Positions 1 to 10,909 of a stretch of 44,380 nt of DNA are shown one piece after another. A program made the position numbers and the translations under genes. Within the stretch, counting starts at the first letter, position 1. Every line of letters starts with the position of its first letter. The stretch lies in NCBI GenBank assembly GCA_037447655.1, contig JBBHKE010000074.1, forward strand, positions 1 through 44,380. The letters are read 5' to 3'. The notes under the pieces were generated by a model, which was given only the letters and a program-made list of their open reading frames with translations, had not been told where the DNA came from and did no database searches. This DNA is from Zygnema cylindricum. Taxonomy: Eukaryota; Streptophyta; Zygnematophyceae; Zygnematales; Zygnemataceae.

Positions 1-19
1 CCCTCACCTTAGTAGGTGT

Positions 20-360
20 GGAATTTTTTGCACCTTTTCCCTCTCTTTTGCTCTTTCCTGCCCTCTCCTCTTTCCCTTTCCCTCCTCCCTCTCTCTCTTC
101 CTCCCCTTTTGCCCTCTATCCCCTCTCCTCTCTCCCTATGTTCTTCCTTTCATTCCTCTCTCCCTCTCTTCACTACTCTCCTTCCTGCCCTTTCTCCCTC
201 CCCACTCGCTCTCCACCCTCCGTCGCTCCCTTTCGCTCTCCCCTCTCAGTTTCTCTTGCACTTTTGTTCTCTCCCTATCTCTCCTTCCCTCTCCCTCTCC
301 CTCTCCCTCTCGCCTCCCCCTCCCCCTCCGTCTCCCTCTCTCTCCCCCCCTCCCGCCCTC
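20..360 (+). repeat. Polypyrimidine (C/T) low-complexity tract, probably intronic
   Basis: Almost pure C and T on the plus strand, made of irregular CTC, CCT and TTC runs. Long open frames here are compositional artefacts rich in Ser, Leu and Pro. It ends about 100 bases before the exon at 460 and is most likely part of the intron before it. Confidence 0.7.
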
Positions 361-459
361 CTGATGCTATTTGTACCCCAAAATATGATTATATATAAAT
401 ATCAAATATTCATTTATTTTTTGGGGGGGAAGGAGGGGGGAGGAGGGAGAGGGTTACAG

Positions 460-1237
460 GGAAATCGTCGTCCCTTTGTTGTGGAAACGGTAAAAGCGGA
501 TGATAAAGCCACCATCGGTAAGTTTTTTATATTTATTATTCTTATTATTATTCTTGTTCTTATTATTATTGTCATTGTTATTATTATTGTCATTATTATT
601 ATAATTATTTTCGTCGTTTTTATTTTATTATTATTATTGTTGTTATTTATTTTCCAAAGAAGAATATTTGAAATTCTCGACTGGAAAATCCAAAACCCCA
701 TTTGTTTTCCATACAAAAAAAAATAATGGAAATAATAATATAACAATATATATGATTATCATCTTTGATAATATCATGTCCCAAGTTTTCTTTCGTATGG
801 ATGGATAGTATTTAGGATATTCCTATTTCTGTTTCTTTTCTATTTCTATTTCTATTTCATATATATTTTACCACTATAATGTTCTAGGTCTTATCTTTAT
901 TTATTCATGTATTCCTTTTTTTTTGCTATTGATTGGTTTTTTGTGAAATTTTTCCTTAAGATATGTTTGTGAATGGTTGATTTTCTCACGAATCTCTGTT
1001 TCTTTATTTCTGTTTATTTTTTGATCAATTTTATTTAAAAAAAAAAACGTTTTTACCTCTTAAATTTTTTCCTTCTTTTTCCTCTTTTTATTTTTCTTCC
1101 TTTCTTTCTCAATTTTTTTTTTAGGTGAAGAAAAACCTCCAACCCCTCACCAGTTGGAAATCTTATCCTTTTTGCTCCAAATGTATTGGCCCTTATTTCT
1201 ATAGGTTTGTCTTAAATTGTTTAACCCACATCTCAAG

Positions 1238-1316
<79 letters not shown>

Positions 1317-2513
1317 CCTCTCTCTCTCTCTCCCCCTCTCCCTCTCCCCTCTATTCCTCTCTCCCCTCCTTCATCTTTTCTCCTTCTCTCCGATTCCCCT
1401 ACTCTTTCCTATATCTTCTTCCTCTCGCCAACCTCTCTCTCCCTTCCCTTCCCTTCCTCATTCTCTCTTCTCCCTCTTTCCTGTTTCCCGCTCTCTTTTC
1501 TCCCTCTTATTCTCCCCCCCCGCCCTCTTCTCACTCTCACCTTCCTATTCCATCCCGCTTCCCTCCCTTTTTCCTTTCTCTCCAATCCCCCCCAATTCCC
1601 TCCTTTTCCCTCTCCCCTCTCCCCTCTCCCCCCCTCCCTCTCTCTTCTCTCTTCCATCTCTTCTCCGGTGTCTCCTGCCCGCTTCTTTCTCTCCCCTCTA
1701 TCTTCTTCCTCTTCTCTCTCTCTCCCCTCCCTCTCCAATCTCCCTCCCACTCCCTTCCCTCTCTTTTCCCCCCTCCCCTCCCGCCTCCTTCCTCCCTCCC
1801 CTTTTCTGTTCTCGTCCCTATACCCGTCCCCCTTCCCTCTCCCTCCCACTCTCTCCCCCTTCTCTCCTCTCTCTCCTCCTTCCTCACACCTTCCCTCCCC
1901 ATCTTCTCCCTCTTCCACCATTCTCTCTCTCGCCATAACCTCCTCCCCCCTGCACCTCCCACAACATTATAATTATTTAATTATTTTTTTTGTTGTTTTT
2001 TTCCCAGGTTTGCCTTCCCTCTCCTTCCCCTCCCCTCCCTCTTCCCTCCCTTCCTCCTTGACCTCCCCTCCCTCCCCTCTCTCCCTCCCCTCTCTCCTTC
2101 ACCTCTCTCCCATTCTTCCTCCCTCCCCTCCTCCCTTCCCGTTCCTCCCCTCCTCCCCCCTCTCTCTCCCACCCATCTCTCCCCCTCCCCACTTTTCTCT
2201 CTCTACCCTCTCTGTCCCCTCCTCTCCTCTCCCCCCTCCCTCCCCTCCCTCCCCTCCCTCCCTTTCCTCCACTCCCCCTCCTCCCTCCCATCCCTCCTCG
2301 CCTCCCCTCCCCTCCCCCCCCCTCCCTCCGCCCCCTCCATTCCCTCCTCCGTCTCCCTCACCAACCCCAAAAAAAAGCCCACCAAAAATAATGTGGATAC
2401 TTTGTCGTTTTTCTCCAGGTGGGTCCAACCGGATTGGAGTTTGGGCGATACTCCATCGACTATCACACAATACGGAACTATCTGCATGTGTACAGGACTT
2501 GGGGAAAGGAAAG

Positions 2514-2551
<38 letters not shown>

Positions 2552-2998
2552 CTCTTTCTTGCTCTCTCCCTCCCTCCCTTTCTCCCTCCCTCCCTCCCTC
2601 CTCCCCTCCATCTATTTTCCATTAATCATCAAGTTTCTTTCTCCCTCTCCCCTTTCTCATTTTTTTGTTTCCTTTTTTTTCTTTTTTTTTGTTGTTTCTC
2701 CTCTTTTTTTTTTCCCCTTTTTTTTTGCATTTTCCCCAGAGCCGATCGACACACTCCCACTTACGCCAAAAAATTAATTCAAATGTACAATGGGGATGGA
2801 GAAATCGACAAATTATTAAATTTAAAACTGAAAAACTCTGGTACAAATACCATGCCAAAACAATCGGAAATTTCAAAAAAAGATCAATTGGAAATTCCCA
2901 AAAATTATTTACAACTTTTTGTCTTGGGTTTTCTTTTGTTTTGTATATTCGTAACTTTTGGGGTACGGTTTTTTTACGGTTTTTTGGAAGTACAATAG
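460..2998 (+). CDS. 3' exons of an unidentified host gene with a C-terminal membrane segment
   Basis: Four exon-like blocks bounded by AG and GT signals join in compatible phase: 460-517, 1125-1204, 2419-2513 and 2740-2998. Exon 460-517 ends in phase 1 before GTAAG, 1125-1204 restores phase 0, 2419-2513 ends in phase 2 and 2740-2998 runs to TAG at 2996-2998. The last exon begins with a charged stretch (ADRHTPTYAKKLIQMYNGDG) and ends with one strongly hydrophobic helix of about 20 residues (core LFVLGFLLFCIFVTFGV) and a short tail, so the product may be C-terminally membrane anchored. I do not recognise the family. One problem remains: the last codon of exon 1125-1204 is TAG (1202-1204), directly at the donor. 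Either this copy is a pseudogene or the true donor differs. Upstream exons lie outside the window. Introns are pyrimidine-rich, and a possible poly(A) signal sits near 3206. Confidence 0.5.
530..655 (+). repeat. ATT-rich imperfect triplet repeat in an intron
   Basis: Dozens of interrupted TTA/ATT triplets follow the donor at 518. No coding signal is seen. The next exon-like acceptor is at 1123-1124. Confidence 0.6.
1242..1314 (+). repeat. Perfect CT dinucleotide microsatellite
   Basis: About 36 uninterrupted CT units lie just downstream of the donor at 1205. They open a 1.2-kb intron (1205-2418) that is nearly all pyrimidine. A second, shorter CT run lies at 2517-2548, again just after a donor (2514). 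Confidence 0.9.
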
Positions 2999-3830
2999 AT
3001 TTTAGTATTTTTATAAATAATTCGTTTTTTTAGTTTTTGAGTATCGGGTTTATTGCGAAAAATAATTGTAGTTTAAATTTGAAGTTCTGATTTAGAGTAT
3101 TTTGGTTTTGTTTTTTGCGTCGGTTTTTTTTTCTTTTTTCATTTTTTAATCTCTCTTTTTTTTGTTGTTAGTTATTTTTATGATATTGTTTAGAAAAGAT
3201 TTTCAAATAAAATATAATATCAATTTTGTACATAAAAAGTACATTTTGTCTTTATGTTAAAAGATGAATTATAATTTTCAACAAAATATCGACAATGTGT
3301 ACATACAAAAAAAGCTGAAATTAATTTTTCAGATTTATGTTTTGAAATTTTTTGCAGTGGTTTTTTTTTTGTTTTTTTTTTTTTTAATGAAGGGTTTTAA
3401 AATGTGCAAGCAGGATTCGCAGATTTATTTTTTTCCTTTCTGAACTTCGTCTCCTTCGGTTGTTTTCCTTTTTTCCTTTTCCGTTTTAAATTTGCGTTTA
3501 GATTTTTTTTTTGTATTTGTTTTAATTCTATATTAATTAACGCTTTAAGATTGTTCAAAAAATTCGAACATTCCAAATTAATTGGGTTTAAACTAGCAAT
3601 ATTTAGGTTTTGAATATAGGCAAAATGGTTTTTTTTGCTATTTCATGGTTGAATGCATTTCCCATTTTCTCATTCCTTTTCTTTTGTGGTGTTGTTTTTA
3701 TATATGTATGTCCATTTTATACGAATAATTCACTTATTTTTTGTTTTTTTGGGCAATGGGATCGTATTTTTTAGGATTTTTTGAAGATTCCAGAGTTTAC
3801 GTTAACTTTTTTTTCATTTTTTTTTAGGTT
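2999..3830. other. 3' flank of the host gene, AT-rich, no gene seen
   Basis: T-rich sequence with poly(T) runs follows the stop at 2998. A polyadenylation-like AATAAAAT near 3206 could end the transcript. I see no coding, RNA or repeat structure in the rest. Confidence 0.4.
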
Positions 3831-4109
3831 CTCGGGGATGCTTTAAACAAATTTGAGTTATTTTTTATATGTAAAGAAAAAATGGATAATATGCCCAATT
3901 GAGGTCGCACGTGATCGGAAGAAGTGGGAGACGGGGATCGTGACGCACGCCGCTTTTGAGGAGCCATGGAGAACTTCATCCTGAGGCGTACTGGGTGGAA
4001 GGGTAAAATTCGCCCGGAAAGCCCCCCTTGGTGGACCGGGGTAGGGAAAAGGAAAGTGAAATAAAGCAAGATTCTTGGGTCAGAAGAGAGGTAGTCAAAA
4101 AAACTTGCG

Positions 4110-4900
4110 GCCGACTGCACACCAAATTTGGCGCCGGATACCCGAAAAGAAAGCCAAAAAAAACTTTAGTAGAAAGCCATGGTCGGAGCCTCATGTACCG
4201 CCAGCGAACAAGAAATTCTTGGAAATACGAACTATTTTTGACGGATGAAGGCAGGAATTGCAAAAAAATCCTGATGACTGACTAGGGCTTTGGCAAATTG
4301 GGCGGCAAAGATGGTAGGAGACGGCCACAAAAGCAAAAAAGAAAATCGGCCGAAACTGGCAGAGCCGATTAGTAAAAAACCAGAGAGAGAGCCGATGGAG
4401 CTGATTTGACCACGAATAAAAAGGTTGTTGAAAATAATTTTCTTAGATTACCGACACGCCAAATTTGGCGCCGGATTCTCGAAGCAAAGGTCAAAAAACT
4501 TTAGGAGGTAGCCACGACCGAAGCTTCTGGAAGGCCGTCGGCTAAATAGCAATTCCCCGTACTACGACCTGATTTTGACGGAAGAAGGTAGTAAATGCAA
4601 AATGTTTGATGTCTGATTAATGGTACGCCAAATTGGGCGGCCATGGTAGTAGGAGAAGGACGCAAAAGGTAAAAAAAAATCCACCGAAACTGACACAGCC
4701 GATTATTAAAAAAATGAGATAACGGATGGAGCTGATTTGCACACCAAAATAAAGGTTTTTGAAAACACGTTATTTAGAGTGTCTGCACGCCAAATTTGGC
4801 GCCGGAGACACGAAGAGACGGTGAAAAAACCCTAGCAGGAAGCCATGGCCGAAGCTTCTAGAAGGCCGCCGGCGAAGAAGAGTGAGGTTCTATAACTTGG
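4110..4900. repeat. Diverged tandem repeat, unit about 335 bp
   Basis: The motif CCAAATTTGGCGCCGG recurs at 4122, 4459 and 4790, spacings of 337 and 331. A second shared segment within each unit (CAAATTGGGCGG, then a GCCGATTA block after a GAAACTG motif) recurs near 4290 and 4628. Each unit also carries GAAGCTTCT-like and GCCATGG motifs. The short open frames here differ between units and look non-coding. At least two full units and part of a third are present. Confidence 0.7.
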
Positions 4901-4916
4901 CAGTAACGGTGAAGTA

Positions 4917-5132
4917 GACCGTGAATCACAATTGGGGTTAATTTTTATTTTGCCACTTAAAACATCTTTTCTCCGTACACACATGTCGGATTGTGGATCT
5001 GACGGCTGGAATTGAAAGGTACAAATCTTAGCTTCTTAATGACGGTTTCAAATTGAAAATCGGACAAGTGTGTACGGAGAAAAGACGGTTTAAGTGGCAA
5101 AAAATTTACAACACTAATAGCGATACAGGGTG
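4917..5132. mobile_element. Short inverted-repeat element M1 (MITE-like)
   Basis: Arms 4944-4984 and about 5067-5107 are inverted copies sharing a core GTACGGAGAAAAGA with a GTGGCAAAA end. The outer ends (GACCGTGAATC on the left; CTAATAGCGATACAGGGTG on the right) match the terminal motif of other TA-flanked elements in this window, and TA lies on both sides. No coding capacity. Confidence 0.55.
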
Positions 5133-5139
5133 TACTGTA

Positions 5140-5640
5140 CACCGCGAATCGTAATTAGAGTAAATTACTCTAATTCGGTCGCTCGAAATTTCGACTCTAT
5201 CACATGAAATAGAGTAAATGATTCTAATTTTTTCATTATTCTATTTAAGGTAAAGTTTAATTAGCGTTTTTAATTCTAATATATGTTCGTTTTAAATAGT
5301 GTGGAATACGGACGACCTCCGACCGTGCAAAATTGTACTTTATTAAGTAAAAAAGTACAAATAGTGATTTAATACAGGCCGTTATCATGTAACTGCGTTT
5401 TAACAAACCGCGTAGTGCAAACGTCATAGTGACGATAAAATGTACGTTTTGCCAAATTCTGTACGAATACCTTATTTACAGTAGAGGATATTAGCGTGCC
5501 AAATTAGAGTACTTAAATAAATTAGAGTAAACTTCATAGTTGAAACAGCTCTATCACACAAATTAGCGTTCATTACTCTAATTTTTTTTTTTAGTTTTTG
5601 TACTCTAATTTTTTCATTACTCTAATTACGATTCGCGGTA
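5140..5640. mobile_element. TA-flanked terminal inverted repeat element M3, about 500 bp
   Basis: The left end CACCGCGAATCGTAATTAG and right end CTAATTACGATTCGCGGTA are inverted copies, flanked by TA at 5138-5139 and 5641-5642. The interior is AT-rich with further GAGTAA and TTACTC motifs and no reading frame. TA target duplications are typical of Tc1/mariner-type insertion, but that assignment is an inference. It is probably non-autonomous. Confidence 0.65.
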
Positions 5641-5642
5641 TA

Positions 5643-5815
5643 GTGTTGTAGTGAAGGGTTTTTTCGCCGGTTAAATCATCTTTTCTCCGCCAACCGGAAG
5701 GTGAGAATCTTGCTTTTCAGTAGCGACCGTCGGATGAACAATCCGCTAAATGTACTACGGAGGAAAGATGCTTAAAGTTACTAAAAAAACAATAACACTA
5801 ATAGCGATATAATGT
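5643..5815. mobile_element. Diverged relative of M1 (M2)
   Basis: Inverted arms around 5668-5700 (TCTTTTCTCCGCC) and 5756-5790 (ACGGAGGAAAGATG) resemble those of M1. It ends with AACACTAATAGCGATAT, as M1 does. Its left end abuts M3, so M3 may have inserted into it. Confidence 0.4.
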
Positions 5816-5983
5816 ACCACACGCAATTTCTATGCATTGCCGAGCTTTTTCAAACGAGCGGACAAAAAAGTAGAGAACTAAACAAATAGCATATATTTTG
5901 TGTTTCTTCAGAGCATAATGATTTATAACTGATTGTCAATTTAAATATAAATTTATTCAAAAACGATATTCAATTTTGTCTTA

Positions 5984-6657
5984 GGGTGACGTTCCATCAG
6001 GCGAAAAGTGGGGAAGTTTACAAAAATCCGCCACTCTCCGTACCGAATCGTACCACTTATTTTGTTTTTATACGAAAAACAACATTACACAGAATCTTGT
6101 CAATACTCTCCGAAGGTCTTGGAGGTAATACTGGCCGTCGGATGTTCATCTGCGAGGAGTTCGCTTCATTTTTCCCTGTAATTGTCAACCCACCTCTAGG
6201 AGGTGAGTTGGCAGATACAAAAAAAAAACCGTGACAAACTGGACGATTAAACTACGTGTCATGATGGAAAACCAACGAAAAATCTTAAGATTTACACATG
6301 ACACGCGCTTTTCAAAATACAACCGAAAATGAAAACGAACTTTCGTAACATTCCTTCGTCACGCTATTTTCGGTAACTTTTGTTCGTCACACTGTTTATC
6401 TCAAAGGACTTTCGTTATGTTTGAAAAAATAAACCCTAAACAATGAGCAGGCATACAGATTGGTGTCTGCAAAAAGTATAAAAGTTTTGTCGTATGATTA
6501 CTTCGTACGCAGGAATATGGTAGTAAAGTGAAGATATTAAATTAAGTTTGTCGGTGCTAAAAATCTGAAAGATATTCAATATCAGAAAGTAGCTTGCGTG
6601 GCGCCAATCAATTTAGAACACGTGGCTTACAGACTCTTCGTGATGGAACATCGACTC
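5984..6657. mobile_element. Relic with ends like the long inverted repeat element at 17955
   Basis: The left end (GGGTGACGTTCCATCAGGCG, then an AAAAGTGGGG stretch) matches the right-hand terminus at 19877 read on the minus strand. An inverted GATGGAACATCGACTC lies at 6642-6657. Only about 20 bp of the right end is recognisable and no target duplication is certain. No gene seen inside. Confidence 0.4.
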
Positions 6658-6707
6658 AATCGACCCGGTCTGTAGAGTTGGCCGTACGATTATGGAAACG
6701 TCTGATG

Positions 6708-7353
6708 TGTTGGGATATTGTCGTTTTCGCTACATTTTGCGAAGCGTCATACCAACTTGTATTTGTTTGACGCGAACTGTCTCGTCATCATACAAAAAGT
6801 ACTACGTCGTTTCGCGACGGTACTTTTGATGTCCGCGAACGAAACATACTATTTCGTTTCGCGTCACTTGTTTGTTTCGTGCGCAGGTGTTTCAATTTGC
6901 GTGCAGGTGTGTTCATAAAGCGACACGTGTTTAAGTCAACGTTTGGAGTTTGTCGTTTCGAAGGAAGCTTGTGCGCCTTCTTTCGTGGAACTTTCATTGA
7001 AGAGTGCACAGTCAGCTAGGGACAGACTTCGTCGCTACGCTAAGTTCTGCTTGTCTTATCTTGTTGTCTCTTAGTGCAGAGTAGCGAGTATATATAGGCA
7101 GCAGTGTACATGTGCATAGTATCGAATTAATTAATTTTATCTTACATGATTGAATCATAGAGGATTTGATATTGGAGTAAGAGATTATTTAAAGAGGAGA
7201 GAGAAGAGAGATGATGTAAAGAGGCTTAGGCCAAGAACACTTATAAATCTTTTTGGTTGAATATTCCTCTTGTCTTTTATGAGCTTCCGCTATGTAAATG
7301 ATTTATGTTTTTTGAATCAATTTAAGTGAAACTCTTTTGCTCAAGATCCTACA
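6708..7353 (+). repeat. 5' LTR of element D
   Basis: It matches 10910-11539 across its length, apart from a roughly 25-bp extra segment near 6735-6770 and scattered substitutions. TATATATA at 7089-7096 lies in GAGTATATATAGGCAG, a plausible core promoter. Confidence 0.9.
7089..7096 (+). promoter_or_regulatory. TATA box of the element D LTR
   Basis: TATATATA in the LTR, conserved at 11266-11273 in the 3' copy. Confidence 0.6.
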
Positions 7354-7355
7354 AT

Positions 7356-7367
7356 TGGTATCGGAGC
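7356..7367 (+). other. Primer binding site, initiator tRNA-Met 3' end
   Basis: TGGTATCGGAGC begins two bases after the 5' LTR. It differs by one base from the usual plant copia site TGGTATCAGAGC, which is complementary to the 3' end of initiator tRNA-Met. Confidence 0.85.
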
Positions 7368-7395
7368 TAGTGCTTCGGAGATAGAGAGAGAGCGC

Positions 7396-9212
7396 ATGGG
7401 GAGGAAGAAGAATAGAAATACTCCTTCCCCCATGTCGACTTCGGAGAGAGCAAGAGAGTTCAGTTTTTCGGGTTCTCAATTTGAGGAGACCCGGAATACG
7501 GAGAGACAAATTTGAGGAAATGTTTGATACATTAATGAGATATGTAGATTCACGATTTCAAACTCAATCTTGTGAGAAAAGAGAATTTGTTTCATTTCAG
7601 GCTGCCGATCCATTCAGTGGAGGAGCTAATGAGAGTGAGAAAAAAGAGAGAATTAGGAAAGGTAAAGCAAAGATAGAGGAAGATTCATATTTTGAAGAGG
7701 CATTGGATAATGAAAATGATTATAATATGTCGGGGAAATCCGTGGCCTTTAATGGCACCAATTATGCGGTTTGGAAGAAATTTATTTCAAATCAACTTAT
7801 TATTAAGAGGCTTTGGAGGATTGTCAATGGAGAGGAGAAGATGCCAACGGAGAGCAAGGCACGTGCTCAATGGAGGTTGAAGGATATTGCGGCAACGACC
7901 GGTTTGATGAAAAATTGCACTTCTTCCGTGCTTGATCATTTCCTCGCTCCCCCGGCACGGCCCATGAGTGTTGGCAAGCACTTGAGGAGCAATTTGAGAA
8001 AGGCATTGAGAACAAGGGTCATTATGTTTATACGGACTTTATGAATTTTAAAATCAAATCAAATGAAGTGATGGATGATGCCGTGAAGCGCTTCAATATT
8101 ATACTCAAGCAATTAATCAACAATGGCCGAGTTATCTTGGATGCGGATTAGTTAAGCGTTTTTCTTAATGCTTTACCAAAGAGGCTTTCGCATCTTAAAG
8201 CTATTTTACAAGCAAAGTCGGATAACACCTTCGGATTCACCGTCAATTTAATCAAAATGTCGGGGGGAACTCCATCGGCTTCTTCAAGTGGAGGAGGAGG
8301 AGTTCTCAACTCTACTACTCCCGAAACCCCGGATCTTAACTATGCCGGTGGTAGAGGAGGTGGTAAAGGAGGTGGCACGAGAGGTGGTGGTGGCGACCGA
8401 CGCAACAAGAGGGATCAAGGTCGTCCACCGAAAGTCCCTTCGGATCTTTCCAATGTGACATGCTACCGGTGTAACCGGCTTGGACATTTGTCTTCGTCTT
8501 GTCCGGATAAGGATAAGCAATGTCATTTTTGCGGTAAGTGGGGGCATACGATCCCTCAATGTTATGCAAAGAGTGGAGATTTCGGAAGTGGAAGAGGAGG
8601 TAGAGGAGGTGATAGAGGCGCCCGAGGTGGCGGCCGAGGAGGACGCCGCGGTGGTGGTCGTGGTTACGGTAATGCAAATTACTTTGACTATGGTAATGAA
8701 ACCGGTGATGAGTTTCCGGTTTTTAATCTTACCCTTGATTCGGTAAGTAGTGGAGGAAATTTGGAGAAAGAGTGGATCATTGATACGGGGGCATCTCACC
8801 ATGTTTGCACGGATGCCACCTTGTTTGATGACATGAGGGAACTTACGGTTCCAAAGTTTATTACGGTTGCAAGCGGCCATGTCATTTCGGTTGGTACGGT
8901 TGGCACGGTTCGGCTTGATCTCCTTTCATGGGATAATAATGGGAAAGAGAGATCGACAGGGTATCGTCTTCAAAATACTCTTTACATTCCGGACGGTTCG
9001 GTTAATTTGTTAAGCGTTCCACAAATCCAAAAGATTGGTGGAAGCTTACTTGCGAGAGGTGATCAATCTATTGAGATTTGGAATGAGAAGGGGAATGTTA
9101 TTGGAGAAGGAGTTGTAACGGATGCGAATCATAGTCGGCTCTTATGGAGGAGGCCGAAATCTAAAGTTCCCACCAAGGGAATTTCACGTCAAATTTCGGC
9201 GTTGAAAAGGTG
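7396..9212 (+). pseudogene. Copia D gag and protease, frameshifted
   Basis: ATG at 7396 opens gag. The frame stops at 7513, continues in another frame to about 7955 (including FNGTNYAVWKKF, typical of plant copia gag) and returns to the first frame up to 9212, with an in-frame TAG at 8149-8151. Two CCHC zinc knuckles follow: CYRCNRLGHLSSSC near 8461-8502 and CHFCGKWGHTIPQC near 8521-8562. Glycine/arginine-rich segments lie before and after them and may bind RNA. The aspartic protease active site is in WIIDTGASHHVC, around 8773-8808. Downstream IPDGSVNLLSVPQI is typical of copia protease ends. Gag would coat the RNA and protease would cleave the polyprotein, but the breaks make this copy defective. 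Confidence 0.85.
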
Positions 9213-10640
9213 ATCCTTACCTTATGGCATCATCGGATGTGTCACACATCCGAGGTAAGTTTGAAGAAGATGATTCGTCATTCTTCGGTGAGGGGTTTGG
9301 ACCTTGCATCCGGTGAGAAGGTGAACGGATGCGGAGGATGTAGCAAAGGACGTCAAATTCGGAAATCCCATCCGAATAAAGACATCAAGCATCGAGCTCA
9401 AAGTCCTTTGGAGGTTGTTCACCTCGATCTTTGTGGACATATTAAACCCGAGACAATTGGAGGTAACAAGTATACTTTGGTAATTTTTGATGACTTCTCT
9501 CGGAAGTCATGGGTGTATTTATTGAAAAAGAAATCGGATGCATTTGAAAAATTTAAGGAATGGCATGTAATGGCCGAGAGGAAAATTGATAAGAAGCTTA
9601 AGTCCATTCGTTCGGACAATGGAGGGGAGTTTGTTATTTTTGAGGGGTATTGTAAGGAGTGGGGGATAAGGCATCAATTCACGGTGCCTTATTCTTCGAA
9701 GTCAAATAGAGTGGCAGAGAGGAAGAATCGTACATTACAATAAATGGTCTGTGCGATGGTTCATAGCTCCGGACAAGAGATGTTTTTGTGGGGAGATGCG
9801 ATTCTTATGGCGAATTATATTTGTAACCGAAGACTCACTTCGGTTTCCGGAAGTAAAACACCGGAGGAGTTATGGAGTGGGAGAAAGCCCACGGTTCATC
9901 ATTTGAGAATTTGGGGATGTCATGCTACGGTTTATGTAGAATCAATTAAGAGGAAGGGGAAATTTGCACCAAGGTGTTGGCCGGGAATTTTTGTTAGTTA
10001 TAGTGCGAAGGGGAATTTGTATCGTGTGTATGATCCGGCTCGTCATACCGTGGAGGAATCTCGGAATGTTGATTTTCACGAGGATCTCAAATCCGCCATG
10101 AATTCAGTTGGGAAATTTAAGGAATATTTGGATTTTTATGAGGAGAGTGAAATTGAGAGTTTTCCGTACATTGGGGATTTGGAATCCGATGTGGAACCGA
10201 ATGAGAAAACTAAGAAAAAGAATTTGAAGAAATCGGTTGAAATTGAATTTGAAAGAAAGAGTAATGAATCTTTGGATTCCCTAGTGCCTTCGAACATTCG
10301 GAAATCTCAAAGCTCTAAATCGAGTTCTAAATCGAGTGAGAAGGAAATTGAAATTGAATCCGAGGAAGAGAAAGAGGAAAAGGAGGAGGAGCAAGTTATT
10401 AGGAGGAGCTCTCGGATTACAAAGGGGAAGAAACCGGAGAAACTCACTTACGATCGAAAAGGGGAAAATGCATCGAATTCGCATTATTTTGTTTCCAATG
10501 CTAAGGTGACGGAGTTTCTTTTGTAGCAATCACTTACGGAAAATATGACCGGCGACCCTCAATCTTATGTCGAGGATAGGAGGTCGGTTGATTGGGAGAG
10601 TAAGTGGAAACCGTCGTGGGAGAAAGAATTTAAGTCGGTG
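9210..10640 (+). pseudogene. Copia D integrase and linker
   Basis: A zinc-binding HHCC region (LWHHRMCHTS, then CGGCSKGR) is followed by the catalytic core: D in VHLDLCG, D in IRSDNGGEF and E in VAERKNRT. TAA at 9741-9743 interrupts just after RTLQ, where related proteins read straight on. The frame continues with PEELWSGRKPTVHHLRIWG, typical of the copia integrase C-terminus, then an acidic/lysine-rich linker to a stop near 10526. A further in-frame piece ending WEKEFKSVVV is the start of the RT region, where the sequence breaks off. It joins the protease frame by a shift near 9205. Confidence 0.87.
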
Positions 10641-10645
10641 GTTGT

Positions 10646-10876
10646 ATGACGATTTATTCTAACAGCGTGAGTTCGATAGCGTTGGCGAAAAATCCTGTGT
10701 TTCACAAGAGGACGAATCACATCGGGATCCAATGGCATTTTGTAAGAGAGTTGGTTACGGCGAACGAGATTGTATTTTCGTACATTCCAACAAAAGAGGA
10801 GGCGGCTGATTTGTTGACAAAGGCAGCCACACATGATGTGTTTGAGAGGGGGCGACCAAAACTTGGATTATTTTGA
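10646..10876 (+). pseudogene. Copia D RNase H C-terminal fragment
   Basis: The frame reads SVSSIALAKNPVFHKRTNHI, then IGIQWHFVRELV and TKEEAADLLTKA, the conserved end of copia RNase H. The whole RT and the first half of RNase H are missing between about 10640 and 10650, an internal deletion of roughly 2 kb compared with a full pol. Confidence 0.85.
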
Positions 10877-10898
10877 AAAGTTTGGCGATTACGACAAC

Positions 10899-10909
10899 AA
10901 GAGGGGGAT
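10899..10909 (+). other. Polypurine tract of element D
   Basis: AAGAGGGGGAT lies directly before the 3' LTR, the expected plus-strand primer position. Confidence 0.75.

Noticed and set aside
1409-2622. Several minus-strand frames rich in Arg, Glu and Gly
   Set aside because: Mirror images of the polypyrimidine tract, with no domain or start context.
1125-2777. 550-codon open frame rich in Ser, Leu and Pro
   Set aside because: Made of intronic CT-rich DNA; composition alone keeps it open. Only the short exon parts at its edges look coding.
3824-4285. Overlapping 85-98 codon frames on both strands
   Set aside because: They run into the 335-bp tandem repeat and are not conserved between repeat units.
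8284-8880. 198-codon minus-strand frame
   Set aside because: Antisense shadow of the glycine-rich gag and zinc knuckle region of element D.
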